A DNA stretch of 64,000 nucleotides, from positions 15,268,501-15,332,500 of the forward strand of contig JAUIMM010000016.1 in the NCBI GenBank assembly GCA_031769625.1. Reading direction: 5' to 3'. Under the pieces are notes generated by a model. The model was not told where the DNA came from and did not search any database. It saw only the letters and a list, made by a program, of their open reading frames with translations. This stretch comes from Taudactylus pleione. Its lineage: Eukaryota > Chordata > Amphibia > Anura > Myobatrachidae. Of the stretch, positions 44,880 through 54,532 are shown in pieces (within the stretch, counting starts at the first letter, position 1; each line of letters opens with the position of its first letter). A program made the position numbers and the translations under genes.

Positions 44880-46800
44880 TGTTGTAGACTAGTGCACTTT
44901 GTGGGTTACATCACCCTTTAAGAAATGAGCCAGCCGGCTCTTTACTTATGGGACACAGGCGCACGCTTGACGCTGCTCCTTTGTTGATGCACGTGCAGCT
45001 ACAGTGCACACAATTCACAAAGACAGAAAAAAAAGAATTTTTTATTCTTTGTGGAGCGCACTTTGAGGGTTACACCACCCTTTAACAGACAGACGCACGC
45101 TTGGCGCTGCTGCTTTGAGGATGCACATACAGTGCTGTTTGCTCGCAAGCGGGTCGATGGTGCCGAAGTACGCATGCGCACGACGGAGGGAGCTCCGTCA
45201 TGGGCATGCGCGAGACCCGGCGAGCGTCGAGGAAGTCGTCGCTCCGGGTCTCGCACCAAAGGGGGCGTGCTGTTGATGGTGAGTGACAGCACGCCCCCTT
45301 TGGTGGGCATGCCGGGGACGTGGCTGCTAGACGGAGGCGTTCCCATGGGAACGCCTACCGTCTGGGTACGGCCCTACTGACATCACTAGTGATGTCAGTG
45401 GGAGTGATTTTGGCTCTGATAGAGCCAAAATCACTCCAGGGCTTGCGGTCACCGAGACCCTACCGCAGGGTCTCGTCGCAAGCCCGATGGTCGCGATGGT
45501 CTTGACCATCGCGACCATCATCATGGACGCTCGCTATAGCTGTGGGTGGTAACCCACAGCTATGCGAGCGTCCATGAGGCCGCTCCAAAATGAGGTAGGA
45601 GTGCCCTGATTCAGAGCGAGCGCTCTTGTCAGAGCATTCGTCTCTGAATCAGGCCCATTGCACACAATTCACAAACACAGAAGAAAATATTTTATTTTTG
45701 TTGGAGTGCACTTTGGGGTGTACACCACCCTTTCACAGACAGACGCACGCTTGGCACTGCTGCTTTGAGGATGCAGGTGCGGCTATAGCCCACACAATTC
45801 ACAAAGACAGAAATTTTTTTTTTTTTATTGTTTATGGAGCGCACTTTGAGGTTTACACCACCCTTTAACAGACAGACGCACGCTTGGCGCTGCTGATTTG
45901 AGGATGCACGTACAGTGCAGACAATTCACAAACACAGAAGAAAATTTTTTATTTTTGTTGGAGTGCACTTTGGGGGTTACACCACCCTTTAACAGACAGA
46001 TGTACGCTTGTCGCTGCTGCTTTGAGGATGCAGGTGCAGCTACAGCCCACACAATTCACAAAGACATAAAAAAAAAATTTTTTTATTGTTTGTGGAGCGC
46101 ACTTTGAGGGTTACATCACCTTTTAACAGACAGACGCAAGCTTGGCGCTGCTGCTTTGAGGATGCACGTACAGTGCAGACAATTCACAAACACAGAATAA
46201 AATGTTTTATTTTTGTTGGAGTGCACTTTGGGGGTTACACCACCCTTTAACAGACAGACGCACGCTTGTCGCTGCTGCTTTGAGGATGCAGGTGCACACA
46301 ATTCACAAAGACAGAAAAAAAAGGTGAATTTTTTTTTTATTGTGGAGCGCACTTTGAGGGTTACAGCACCCTTTAACGGACAAGCCAGCCGGCCCTTTAC
46401 TTATGACACAGGCGCACGCTTGGCGCTGTTCCTTTGTTGATACACGTGCAGCCACAATGCACACAATTCACAAACACAGAATTTTTTTTTTATTTTGTTT
46501 GGAGTGCACTTTGGGGGTTACAGCACCCTTTAACGGTCAAGCCAGCTGGCCCTTTACTTATGGGACACAGGGCACGCTTGGCGCTGCTCCTTTGTTGATG
46601 CACGTGCAGCCACAGTGCACACAATTCACAAACACAGAAAATATTTTTTTATTTTGTTTGGAGTGCACTTTGGGGGTTACAGCACCCTTTAACGGGCAAG
46701 CCAGCCGGCCCTTTACTTATGACACAGGCGCACGCTTGGCGCTACTTTGTTGATGCACGTGCGGCTACTGTGCACACAATTCACCAACACAGAAAAAATA
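44880..46800 (-). repeat. Leader tandem repeats of the hAT element
   Basis: About ten units of roughly 125-165 bp with GGGTTACACCACCCTTTAAC, TTTGAGGATGCA or TTTGTTGATGCACGTGC, and CACACAATTCACAAACACAG. Two subtypes exist, AACAGACAGACG and AACGG(G/T)CAAGCCAGC, in blocks. They lie between the promoter side and the transposase ATG at 44815 and are interrupted by the MITE at 45137-45656. Confidence 0.9.
45137..45656 (+). mobile_element. Multi-hairpin MITE, family B, copy 5
   Basis: The right end GGGCCTGATTCAG (read inwards) is present; the left terminal 15 bp or so are missing, and it starts at TTTGCTCGCAAGCGGG. Perfect hairpins include ACTGACATCACTAGTGATGTC+AGT (24 bp), 45401-45437 (stem GGAGTGATTTTGGCTCT), GATGGTCGCGATGGT/ACCATCGCGACCATC, and 45521-45577 (TCATGGACGCTCGC..GCGAGCGTCCATGA). 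It lies within the hAT leader array. Confidence 0.88.
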
Positions 46801-46949
46801 TTAATTTTTTTTGCACTTGGGGGGAGCACCCCTGATGGACAGAGCACCCCCTGGACAACACTACAGCACCCCTTTAGGACTGGGACACTGCACAGGACTT
46901 TGGAGTGGACACAGACCCCTATGGACAACTGACTGCACAACACAGTCCA

Positions 46950-47222
46950 GCCAGCCCCTATGGACTTTGGAGGAGTGGACACAGCCCCTATGGACAACAG
47001 CAGCACAGCACAACACAGCCAGCCCCTATGGACTTTGGAGGAGTGGACACAGCCCCTATGGACAACAGCAGCACAGCACAACACAGCCAGCCCCTATGGA
47101 CTTTGGAGGAGTGGACACAGCCCCTATGGACAACAGCAGCACAGCACAACACAGCCAGCCCCTATGGACTTTGGAGGAGTGGACACAGCCCCTATGGACA
47201 ACAGCAGCACAGCGCAGCATAA
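46950..47222 (-). repeat. 68-bp tandem repeats, exact period
   Basis: GCCAGCCCCTATGGAC begins at 46950, 47018, 47086 and 47154, exactly 68 bp apart and almost identical. It is the counterpart of 8925-9205. Open frames of 70-180 codons over the array on both strands come from the absence of stop codons in the unit, not from a gene. Confidence 0.95.
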
Positions 47223-47319
47223 CACTACACTGCACTACACAACAGTACACAGCCCAGCAAGCCCTAACTCCCACCCTCCCTCCACAGCCGAGTGAGAAAA
47301 TGGCACCGACGTGGGTACC

Positions 47320-47326
47320 TTATATA
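47320..47326 (-). promoter_or_regulatory. TATA box of the complete hAT element
   Basis: TATATAA on the minus strand, about 160 bp inside the 5' end, conserved with 8822-8828. Confidence 0.55.
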
Positions 47327-47495
47327 GAATCCAAAACCCGCGAGACCCGGAAGGTGGGATGATGACGTTTTGCCTCGATTTCAGATCCGAGTCAGGCAGG
47401 AAAAGTCGAGCCTGACTCGGATCAACCTCGGATCGGGGGGGGCTCGGGGGGGTTCGGATTTCAGAAATCCGAACCCGCTCACCCCTACTTCATAG

Positions 47496-48190
47496 TCCTT
47501 GCTTTGTGCACTGGGCCCTACCCCAAACTGTTGCCACAAAGTTGGAATCATAACATTGTCCAAAATGTCTTTGGTATGCTGAAGCATTAAGATTGCCCTT
47601 CACTGGAGATAAGGGTCCTAGCCCAAACCCTGAAAAACAGCCCCATACCATGATCCCTCATCCACCAAACCACAGTTGGCACAATGCAATCAGGCAGGTA
47701 ACGTTCTCCCAGCATCCACCAAACCCAGACTAGCCCATCTAACTGCCAAACATTTCCACTGCTCCACAGTCCAGTATTGGTGTGCTTTACCCTACTCCAT
47801 CCAACGCTTGGCATTGGACTTGGTGATGTGAGGCTTGCATGCAGGTGCTCGGCAATGGGAACCCATTCCATTAAGCTCCCACTGCACATATTTTGTGCTT
47901 ACATTAATGAAAGTGAAAGTTTATAACTCTTCAGCTATGGAATCAGCAGAGCGTTGGTGACTTTTACGCACCATGTGCCTTAGCAGTCGTTCTGTGATTT
48001 TACGTGGTCTTCTGCTTCATGGCCGAGTTGCTGTTGTTCCTAAATGCTTCCACTTTCTAATGATATCACTTAAAGTAGACCGTGGAATATCCAGCAGGGA
48101 AGAAATTTCACAAACTGTCTATTGCAAAGGTGGCATCCTATCACAGTACCACACTTGAAGTCACTGAGCTCTTCAGAACGACCCATTTTG
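47496..48190 (-). pseudogene. Tc1 transposase, N-terminal part, decayed
   Basis: On the minus strand it begins near 48190 with MGRSEELSDFKCGTVIGC, the usual start of this lineage. Later pieces include [13 protein letters not shown], then TLWQQFGVGPSAQSKDY directly before the hAT insertion. Numerous stops and frameshifts are present. Together with 40949-41194 it makes one transposase of normal length with the hAT element in its middle. Confidence 0.75.
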
Positions 48191-48324
48191 TATCACAAAT
48201 GTTTGCAAATGGAGACTACATGGCTAGGTGCTTGATTTTATACACCTGTGGCAACGGGTCTGATTGAAACACCTCAATTAAATCATTAACAGGTGTGGCA
48301 AAATACTTTAGTCCATATAGTGTA

Positions 48325-48661
48325 TCTATATGGACCCCTGGCCAGAAAAAACGCTGCATTATTCTCTCAGAGGTTCTTCTCTACCTCTAGATGTCTTGCA
48401 GTTATGTGACCATGAGCCAGGTCCAACACAGTTGTTCTATATGCCTTAGGAAGTATCAATTGTTCCACAATATATTCTTCCTTTTTGGACATTTTATACC
48501 TCAAATTTTCACATACTGCCATGTGAGGGTATGAAAACCTACTATCAGGCTCTACTGGGTTTCCATCAACCACTGTTACAGTCTCTCTAGCCTTTACTAG
48601 AGAAGGGTATTTTAACTGTTCTGAGGCAAAAATATATTTTCTAAATTCAAGATCAGACATA
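48325..48661 (-). pseudogene. Gypsy integrase N-terminal (zinc-finger) fragment
   Basis: The minus-strand frame contains IVEQLILPKAYRTTVLDLAH followed by GHITARHLEVEKNL, the histidine part of the HHCC zinc-binding domain. A frameshift follows, then the QRFFWPGV block, which runs into the Tc1 insertion at 48323. The cysteine pair would lie on the other side of the Tc1 element, near 39690. It is preceded by SDLEFRKYIFASEQL, also found upstream of the integrase in related elements. Confidence 0.8.
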
Positions 48662-49137
48662 GGCCCGTATTCAATTACAGACGAAAAGCCGTAAATTGTC
48701 GAAAAAGTTCATTTTAGAGACATAAAAATATGCTAGCACCCATTGTCAAGTACCCCAAATTTGACTGGACTACTAATTTTCACCCAAAAAATATTGTTTT
48801 ATGCCATTCTTCACCACTTTTACAAATACGCTAATAAGAAGCAATTTAAACAACTTAAGTACCCCCAAAGACTTTTATTAGGGCTATTAGTACACATCTA
48901 CATTGATTCCCTATGTTAGTGCATCTTTTTTTGGGGTACAGACTGATTTCCCCAATTCTGACAGTACTTTCCGCCTGTTCCGCATTCGCCGCTTTCCATT
49001 TTCGTGTGTTTAGGAATTGAATAGGGTGAAAAGCGGAGACGTGCACGAAAAGTTTGCGCCTCTGAAACAGACGAAGGAGGCGGAAAGTTGGACAGTTGAA
49101 ACTTTTCCAACTTTTCGCCTCTAATTGAATACGGGCC
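48662..49137. mobile_element. MITE, family E, 476 bp
   Basis: The 16-bp terminal repeat GGCCCGTATTCAATTA is a perfect inversion, flanked by ATA at 48659-48661 and 49138-49140. The interior is non-coding, with CCGCCTGTTCCGCATTCGCC-like and GCCTCTGAAACAG motifs. It inserted just upstream of the gypsy integrase, and the reading frame across the site is continuous once it is removed. A second copy lies in the LTR at 60125-61721. Confidence 0.88.
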
Positions 49138-49408
49138 ATAGTGTCAACTGGTTCATCAATATTTTCTACTTAAGTAAGGGGGTTACATCTTAATGTGCTC
49201 CACTGCTGCTCTCTTCATTCTCTGACTCCCCAATCATGCCTAGAAAAGGGAAAATTTCATGGTGATCTGGCAATCAAGGCTGCTGATCAGCTTCTGTCAA
49301 CCAAATAGTAGCGAAGTACCTGAGACATATGTATCTCCCCATTACAACCTTGTTTTTATCACACCATTTATATATTTATATATACATACACACTTATAGT
49401 TCACTCAC

Positions 49409-49611
49409 CTGAGTAGGATGATCTCTGCGATAATGCCAGCACATACTGCCGCAACTTTAAATAGCAGGTTTGGTCGTGGATGTGGCAATGTTTTCAAGTA
49501 ATGGACTGAGAAAGGGACAGTAATGATCGCTGCCAGCATCAAAGCAAAGACAAGTAGACTTTTCCACTGACACAGTAATATTTTCCATACTGATCCCTCC
49601 TGAAGATGGTA
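49409..49611 (-). CDS. Probable exon of an unidentified membrane-protein gene
   Basis: A 203-bp exon read on the minus strand. The acceptor is a pyrimidine-rich TTACTCTCTTGTGTTGCAG ending at 49612, and the donor is CTCAG/GTGAGTGA at 49409/49408. The open frame has 67 codons from YHLQEGSVWKIL to AEIILLR, starting in phase 0 and ending after two bases of a codon. Two hydrophobic segments are visible, LLVFALMLAAIITVPFSVHY and LLFKVAAVCAGIIAEIILL, joined by the basic, proline-rich loop LKTLPHPRPN. I do not recognise the protein. The rest of the gene must lie outside recognisable sequence here, so much of this window may be its introns. Unlike the repeats around it, the frame is clean. Confidence 0.5.
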
Positions 49612-49689
49612 CTGCAACACAAGAGAGTAACAGAACGTAAATTAGTCTTGAGGAAGAATTTCAGCTAACACTTAAAAAATATATATATT

Positions 49690-50110
49690 CCCGGTGAATC
49701 AGTGTTTCACGCTGCATACTTTTTCACAGTGGGAAACCAAACGATCTTTATTGACGAATCCTCTTTTCATTCAAAAACATTTATTGTAGATTAAAACATC
49801 CATATACACGAATAAATTAAAAATAGTTCTGGAAATCACATGTAGCCAGCGGGGTTTACTCCATCCGGATAGAGAACCCTCCAAGCTATACTTAAATCTT
49901 AGAACCAAGTGAATCAAGTTCTGTCATAAAAAGATACGTACACCAACGCGTTTCTGACCATTCAAATCCTTCCTCAGGGTGGAAGGACCTGAATGGTCAG
50001 AAACGCGTTGGTGTATGTATCTTTTTATGACAGAACTGGATTCATGAAAAGAGGATTCGTCAATAAAGATCGTTTGGTTTCCCACTGTGCAAAACTTCTG
50101 ATTGAAGGAT
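49690..50110. repeat. Head-to-head inverted repeat, Penelope-like end
   Basis: The centre near 49978 joins two arms: GATACGTACACCAACGCG..TTTCTGACCATTCA on the left and TGAATGGTCAGAAACGCG..TTGGTGTATGTATC on the right. The arms extend to 49729-49775 and 50050-50095 (AAACCAAACGATCTTTATTG and its complement). The left arm carries about 140 bp not present in the right. AGAAACGCGTTGG is typical of the terminal region of Penelope-like elements. No coding sequence remains. Confidence 0.7.
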
Positions 50111-50664
50111 TGAGGAACATAAAGAAACCTTTTGGGGAATATCAATATCTGATCCCAGGTGAGTTAAACCCCTAAGGGGAGGACTTGTATCACATACAGC
50201 TGAGTGTTTGCTGGTGGTAGTGGAGAAAAGAAACCTTTGCATGAAAATAGGGCACCTGTAATAGGTGAGTCCCTATATAACCCTTCTGATATATGACAAC
50301 ATTACATCAATTTGAAGCTTAATTATATTTTCCATTTTTTCTTGTTTGAGAAATAATACATCAAGAACACGGCAGTGGAGTTTGAATATTGTGACAGCAC
50401 CTGTGGAACGCTTATTATTCTTTTATCTGTTTGGGGAGGAGGCGGCAACAAGTCATTGGGAGGCCGAAAGTAAGGGTGGAGCCAGATGGGCGATGGTAAA
50501 GAGATATAGCAGGTAGAGCTCTAAAGTGAAGTGATGGTGATATACTGAGCACAATTACTCTTCTTACAATGCAAGAGTTTCCCCCCTTTGCTCCAGCATG
50601 GGAGCAATTGAATGCCATTTATGATTGTATGTACCAGCTGGGAAAGTGCTAGAATAGCAACTTG

Positions 50665-51155
50665 GGGCCTGATTCAGCATGGATCGCAGCTGCGTAATCG
50701 CACGCTATGAATTTTCAAAAGTATGCTAATGCCTGCGATCGCTCAGCCAGAATAGAGACACCCACTACTGCCTTCTCCCATCCGTAATACCTCACAGTCC
50801 TGCGTATACATCGGTAACATCGGCCCCTTGTGTACACTTACAACAGCTCTGACCTGTCTCAGAATTTGCAAGCCCCGTCGCACGCAGTGAGTGCTCAGGC
50901 TGGGTAGGCAACCACAGTGGCTAATTTAAGCACACCCATGCAACTGCATTCAAACGGACAGACACACCTGCGTTTCTCTATCTACTGCCCCATCACCACC
51001 CCCAAACACTCACAACCTGTCACTCACTTTGCAATGGATTCCACGGTGCATCCGTAATCGCAGTGTGGTCACCGTGAATGTTCGTAATTGCATCATTTAG
51101 CCCCGCACCTAATCGTGGACTTGTCCTGTAAAGGAACGGGGCCTAATGACAGGTA
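50665..51155. mobile_element. MITE, family A, diverged
   Basis: Starts GGGCCTGATTCAGCATGGAT and has the family A interior (AGACACCCACTACTGCCTTC, CACCACCCCCAAACACTCAC, CTAATTTAAGCACACCCA). The right end is eroded (ACGGGGCCTAATGAC). Confidence 0.65.
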
Positions 51156-51424
51156 CAGTCTGCCCCTGCCCCACCGAAGCTGAGAGCAACATCCTTTCTC
51201 TTGGCTGTTCCAGCAGAGGATGTGTGAAAAGTAGGTAAGTATGAACGAATCTATGTAAAACTTATCTTAAAAAGAAATCTGTATGATACATATGCAGCGC
51301 AAAAATTGTTAGCATATTTTATGCATGAATTAGAACTGAAAAAAATGTAAATGCCAGAAAACTTATTTAACACCATTTTAAGGATTTGGAATGGTCTTTT
51401 TCTGCTTTGAAAATCATAGTTTAT

Positions 51425-51926
51425 ATGGTGGTCCCCCTGTGCAGTGCCCCAGTAGTAAGGGCCCCTGTAGTGCCCTCAGTAATAAGGGCCCCTGTAGTAA
51501 GCCCCCAGTAGTAAACTCCCTGTAGTGCCCCCAGTAGTAAGCCCCCAGTAATGCCCCTGTAGTAAGACCCCATAATGTCCCCTGTAGTAAGCCCCCAGTA
51601 ATGCCCCCTGTAGTAAGCCCCCATAATGCCCCCTGTAGTAAGCCCCCTGTAATGCCCCCTGTAGTAAGCCCCCAGCAATGCCCCCTGTAGTAAGCCCCCA
51701 GTAATGCCCCCTGTAGTACACCCCCTGTAATGCCCCCTGTAGTACGCCTCCTGTAATGCCCCCTGTAGTAAGCACCCAGTACTGTCCCCTGTAGTAAGCC
51801 CCCGTAATGCCCCCTGTAGTAAGCCCCCAGTAATACCCCCTGTAGTAAGCCCCCGTAATGCCCCCTGTAGTATGCCCCCTGTAGTAAGCCCCCTGTAGTA
51901 AGCCCCCAGTAATGCCCCCGGTAGTA
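51425..51926. repeat. 26-bp minisatellite, left part
   Basis: About 20 units of GTAGTAAGCCCCCAGTAATG + CCCCCT with frequent short deletions. The right part is at 52469-52872; an inserted element lies between. All three minus-strand frames stay open because the unit has no stop in any frame. Confidence 0.92.
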
Positions 51927-52468
51927 AGCGGTATACAATCGGGAAACCGACAGCCGGCTTCCCGACTGTCATATCCCGGCGAGGGTGAAATGCCGGGCAT
52001 CTAGATGTAGACGCCTGACATTTCCCCGACACCAGGAGACCGGCGCCCGGCATCCCGATCGAAGGGATGCCGGACGCCGCGAGCGGACAGCCGCGGAGGG
52101 GAGGGTTAGGTTTAGAGGACCCGGGGGGGACTTAGGGTGAGGCACCCCCCGGGAGGGTTAGGCTAGGGGGAGGGAGGGTTAGGCACCACCGGGGGAGACT
52201 TAGGGTTAGGCACCACTGGGGAGGACTTAGATTTAGGTGGCGGGGAAGGGGGGGTTAGTCACTTAGAGGGGGGATTAGGGTTAGGCATTTGGGGGGGTTA
52301 GAGTTAGGCACCCCTAAGGAGGGTTAGGGGGTTAGGTTAGACAATACTTACCTTAGCGACGATCAGGATTTCCAGCGCTGTCAGGCTTCCTCTGCCGGGC
52401 TCTGCTGATATGTCGGCCAGGTGCTGGCGGGAATCGAATTCGGCCGGCGGTATTTCATACCAATTCCT
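51927..52468. mobile_element. MITE, family D, second copy (reversed)
   Basis: It has the same segments as 20765-21250 in reverse order: GGAAACCGACAGCCGGCTTC, GAGACCGGCGCCCGGCATCC, many GGTTAGGCAC and GGGTTAGG units, and CGACGATCAGGATTTCCAG. It interrupts the minisatellite. Confidence 0.75.
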
Positions 52469-52872
52469 AGTAAGCCCCCTGTAATGCCCCCTGTAGTAAG
52501 CCCCTAACAATTCCCCCTGTAGTAAGCCCCCATAATGCCCCCTGTAGTAAGCCCCTGTAATGCCCCCTGTAGTATGCCCCCTGTAGAAAGCCCCCAGTAA
52601 TGCCCCCTGTAGTAAGCCCCCTGTAATAAGCCCCAGTAATGCCCCCTGTAGTAAGCCCCCATAATGCCCCCTGTAGTATGCCCCCTGTAATCCCCCTGTA
52701 GTGCTCCCAGTAATGCCCCTGTAGTAAGCCCCCAAGTAATGTCCTCTATAGTGAGCCCCCAGTAATGCCTCCTGTAGTGAGCCCCCAAGTAATGCCTCCT
52801 GCAGTGAGCCCCCAGTAATGAGCCCCCAGTAATGACCCCTGTAGTGAGCCCCCAATAATGCCCCCTGTAGTG
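52469..52872. repeat. 26-bp minisatellite, right part
   Basis: Same unit as 51425-51926. Towards the right end the subtype changes to GTAGTGAGCCCCCAGTAATG, and the array ends in a C-run. Confidence 0.92.
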
Positions 52873-53336
52873 ACCCCCCCCCCCTCGCGAGCGCACACAC
52901 ATACAAAAAAAGAAAAAGAAAAAACAATACTTACCTGACACCCCGCTCCAGTTCTGCTGCCTTCCGTCCCCGGCGCCAGCTCCTCAGAACTATGGGAGTC
53001 ACTTCCATAGTGTATTGCGGGACCCGGAAGCGGAGCTCAGGAGTGAGCTCCGTTCCACCGGCTGCCACCGGGGGGAAAGAAGGAGCCGGGCGCCCGCTGG
53101 TAACACACTCAGTGGGCGCCCGGCAAATAGGGGGTGTGGCCGCACCCCCTGTATTGACGCCGCTGGAGGTGGAGCGCCATCTCAATAGCAGTGCCCATAA
53201 CGGCCCAGGGGACAATGGAGCCAGGTGCCCCCTTAAGGGCTGGAGCCCGGCGGCAAATGACTCCAATGTCTCCGGGAGTTCTGCCACTGCTTGGCCCTCT
53301 GTCATCCCTCTTTGAGCAGGAAGCAGCACAGACACA
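52873..53336. other. GC-rich sequence, no gene seen
   Basis: Contains GGGCGCCCGCTGG..AGTGGGCGCCCGGC and similar inverted motifs; probably part of a dispersed repeat that includes the minisatellite. The 158-codon open frame on the minus strand has no recognisable domain. Confidence 0.4.
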
Positions 53337-54428
53337 GGCCCTGACTCAGGGGCTGATTCAGAGCCGCTCGTAAGCGGCCGCTCGTTCGTTCCGAGCGATG
53401 TTCGCACATCTGCGCATGCGTATGGGTTTTAGTACGCATGCGCGAACCAGTCAGTGCGGTCGGAAATCGTGTGCTCGCAAAATAGCGAATGCCTGCTAAT
53501 TTAAGTGACAGGATGAGGCGTTTGTGGGTGGTAACAGGGGAAGGTGCTTGAAAACGGGGAGTGGAGATCTGAACGCAGGCGTGCCAAACGGTCAAAATGG
53601 GCGTTTAATGGGTGTGCATAATTAACAAAGCAGCGTCATCGACCACGTCAGTTGGGTGTCTTTTAGCCTGAACTGCTCGCATGATTGCGGTAGGAAAATG
53701 CTACCACAAGAATAGCGAGCAGTTCATTCGCCTTCCGATGTACTCGATTAATCTAATAAATAGCGGAGATGACGTATGATGCGAGCGGCCAGGGGGCGTT
53801 TTTTACAAAAAAACGTCCGCATGTTTTGTTTGCTCGTTCAGACAGAGGCGTCAACTGACCGCAAAGAGCGAACAATTAATTTAAATAGCCAGACCCTTTT
53901 TCTGGACGAGCGAGCGCAAATAGCGTCCAGCTCTGAATCAGCCCCTCAGAGCCGGACGCTCTGACAGATAGCTCGCTCTGAATCAGGGCGTCTTTTTTTT
54001 TTAAATGGAGCGGCCTCCTGGCCGCTCGCATTGCTGTGGGTTGCGACCATCGGGCTTGCAACAAGACCCTTGTGGTAGGGTCTCGTGGCCGCAAGCCCCA
54101 GAGAGCTTTCGGCTCTGACAGAGCCGAAAGCTCTCCTACTGACATCACTTGTGATGTCAGTGGGGCCGCCCCCAGACGGTAGGCGTTCTCATGGGAATGC
54201 CTCCGTCTGGGCAGCCACCCCCCCGGCCCGCCCACCAAAGGGGGCGTGCTGTCACTCAACATCGACAGCACGCCCCCTTTGGTGCGAGACCCGGAGCGAC
54301 GTGCCCGTCGCTATCCGGGTCTCGTGCATGCGTACGACGGAGCCAGCTCCATCGTGCGCATGCGCTTTGGGCCACCATTGACCCGGTTGTGAGCGTTCAG
54401 CGCTTGCGACCGGTTCTGAATCAGGCCC
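53337..54428 (-). mobile_element. Multi-hairpin MITE, family B, copy 6 (contains another MITE)
   Basis: The duplication ACA (53334-53336 and 54429-54431) and the ends GGCCCTGACTCAG and GGGCCTGATTCAG (right end read inwards) define it. Its first 12 bases are separated from the rest by a family C element. Perfect hairpins include 54101-54135 (GAGAGCTTTCGGCTCT/AGAGCCGAAAGCTCTC), AAAGGGGGCGTGCTGTC with its complement, and TGACATCACTTGTGATGTCA. Its own length without the insert is about 492 bp. Confidence 0.88.
53349..53945. mobile_element. MITE, family C, 597 bp
   Basis: Ends GGGGCTGATTCAGAGC and GGGGCTGATTCAGAGC (right end read inwards), duplication TCA at 53346-53348 and 53946-53948. The interior shares short blocks with family A (GTGACAGGATGAGGCGTTTG, GTGTGCATAATTAAC), so C and A are relatives. 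No coding capacity. It sits inside the terminal repeat of the family B copy. Confidence 0.88.
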
Positions 54429-54532
54429 ACAGTTTCTTGATAGATTCTCTCTCTGCTCTGTTGGAAGATCAGATTCTGGGAAGTGCCTCTCTGTTAGCTA
54501 TGAAGAGTTCGAGTTGGTTTCTGGCAGACTAT

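Larger units (their letters stand above)
41203..47487 (-). mobile_element. Complete hAT transposon, 6285 bp
   Basis: The 8-bp duplication CTTCATAG (41195-41202 and 47488-47495) is perfect. The ends are TAGGGGTGTGCACCGG and TAGGGGTGAGCGGG (47487 end read inwards). Transcription would run right to left: TATA box at 47326-47320, 68-bp repeats, long array of leader repeats, ATG at 44815, transposase to 41771, then 3' untranslated sequence. Its array contains a family B MITE. It is inserted in the Tc1 transposase gene. Structure is complete, but the gene has stops, so it is not autonomous now. Confidence 0.93.
39717..48322 (-). mobile_element. Tc1-like transposon carrying two insertions
   Basis: The ends CAATATATAGAC and CACTATATGGAC (right end read inwards) are flanked by TA at 39715-39716 and 48323-48324. 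Subtracting the LTR and the hAT element with their duplications leaves about 1178 bp, the normal size of a Tc1 element. It interrupts the gypsy integrase; with the insert and one TA removed the integrase frame runs through. Same lineage as 16015-17040. Confidence 0.9.
37700..49320 (-). mobile_element. Ty3/gypsy (Gmr1-like) element, split by insertions
   Basis: Minus-strand remnants of one polyprotein gene, read from high to low coordinate: integrase zinc-finger region (48661-48325), integrase core (39714-39430), linker, reverse transcriptase (39300-38154) and RNase H (37907-37713). About 9.6 kb of this span is inserted DNA. Integrase before reverse transcriptase is the order of Gmr1-like elements. 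No LTR of this element was identified at either side, and the limits are approximate. Confidence 0.75.

Noticed and set aside
46811..47362. Long frames with WTQPLW or [12 protein letters not shown] repeats, also at 8786-9334
   Set aside because: Translation of the 68-bp leader repeats of the hAT element, open on several frames and both strands.
51414..52053. Three overlapping minus-strand frames of 174-210 codons with GAYYRGHY-type repeats
   Set aside because: They are the translation of a 26-bp minisatellite that has no stop in any phase; no start context, no domain.
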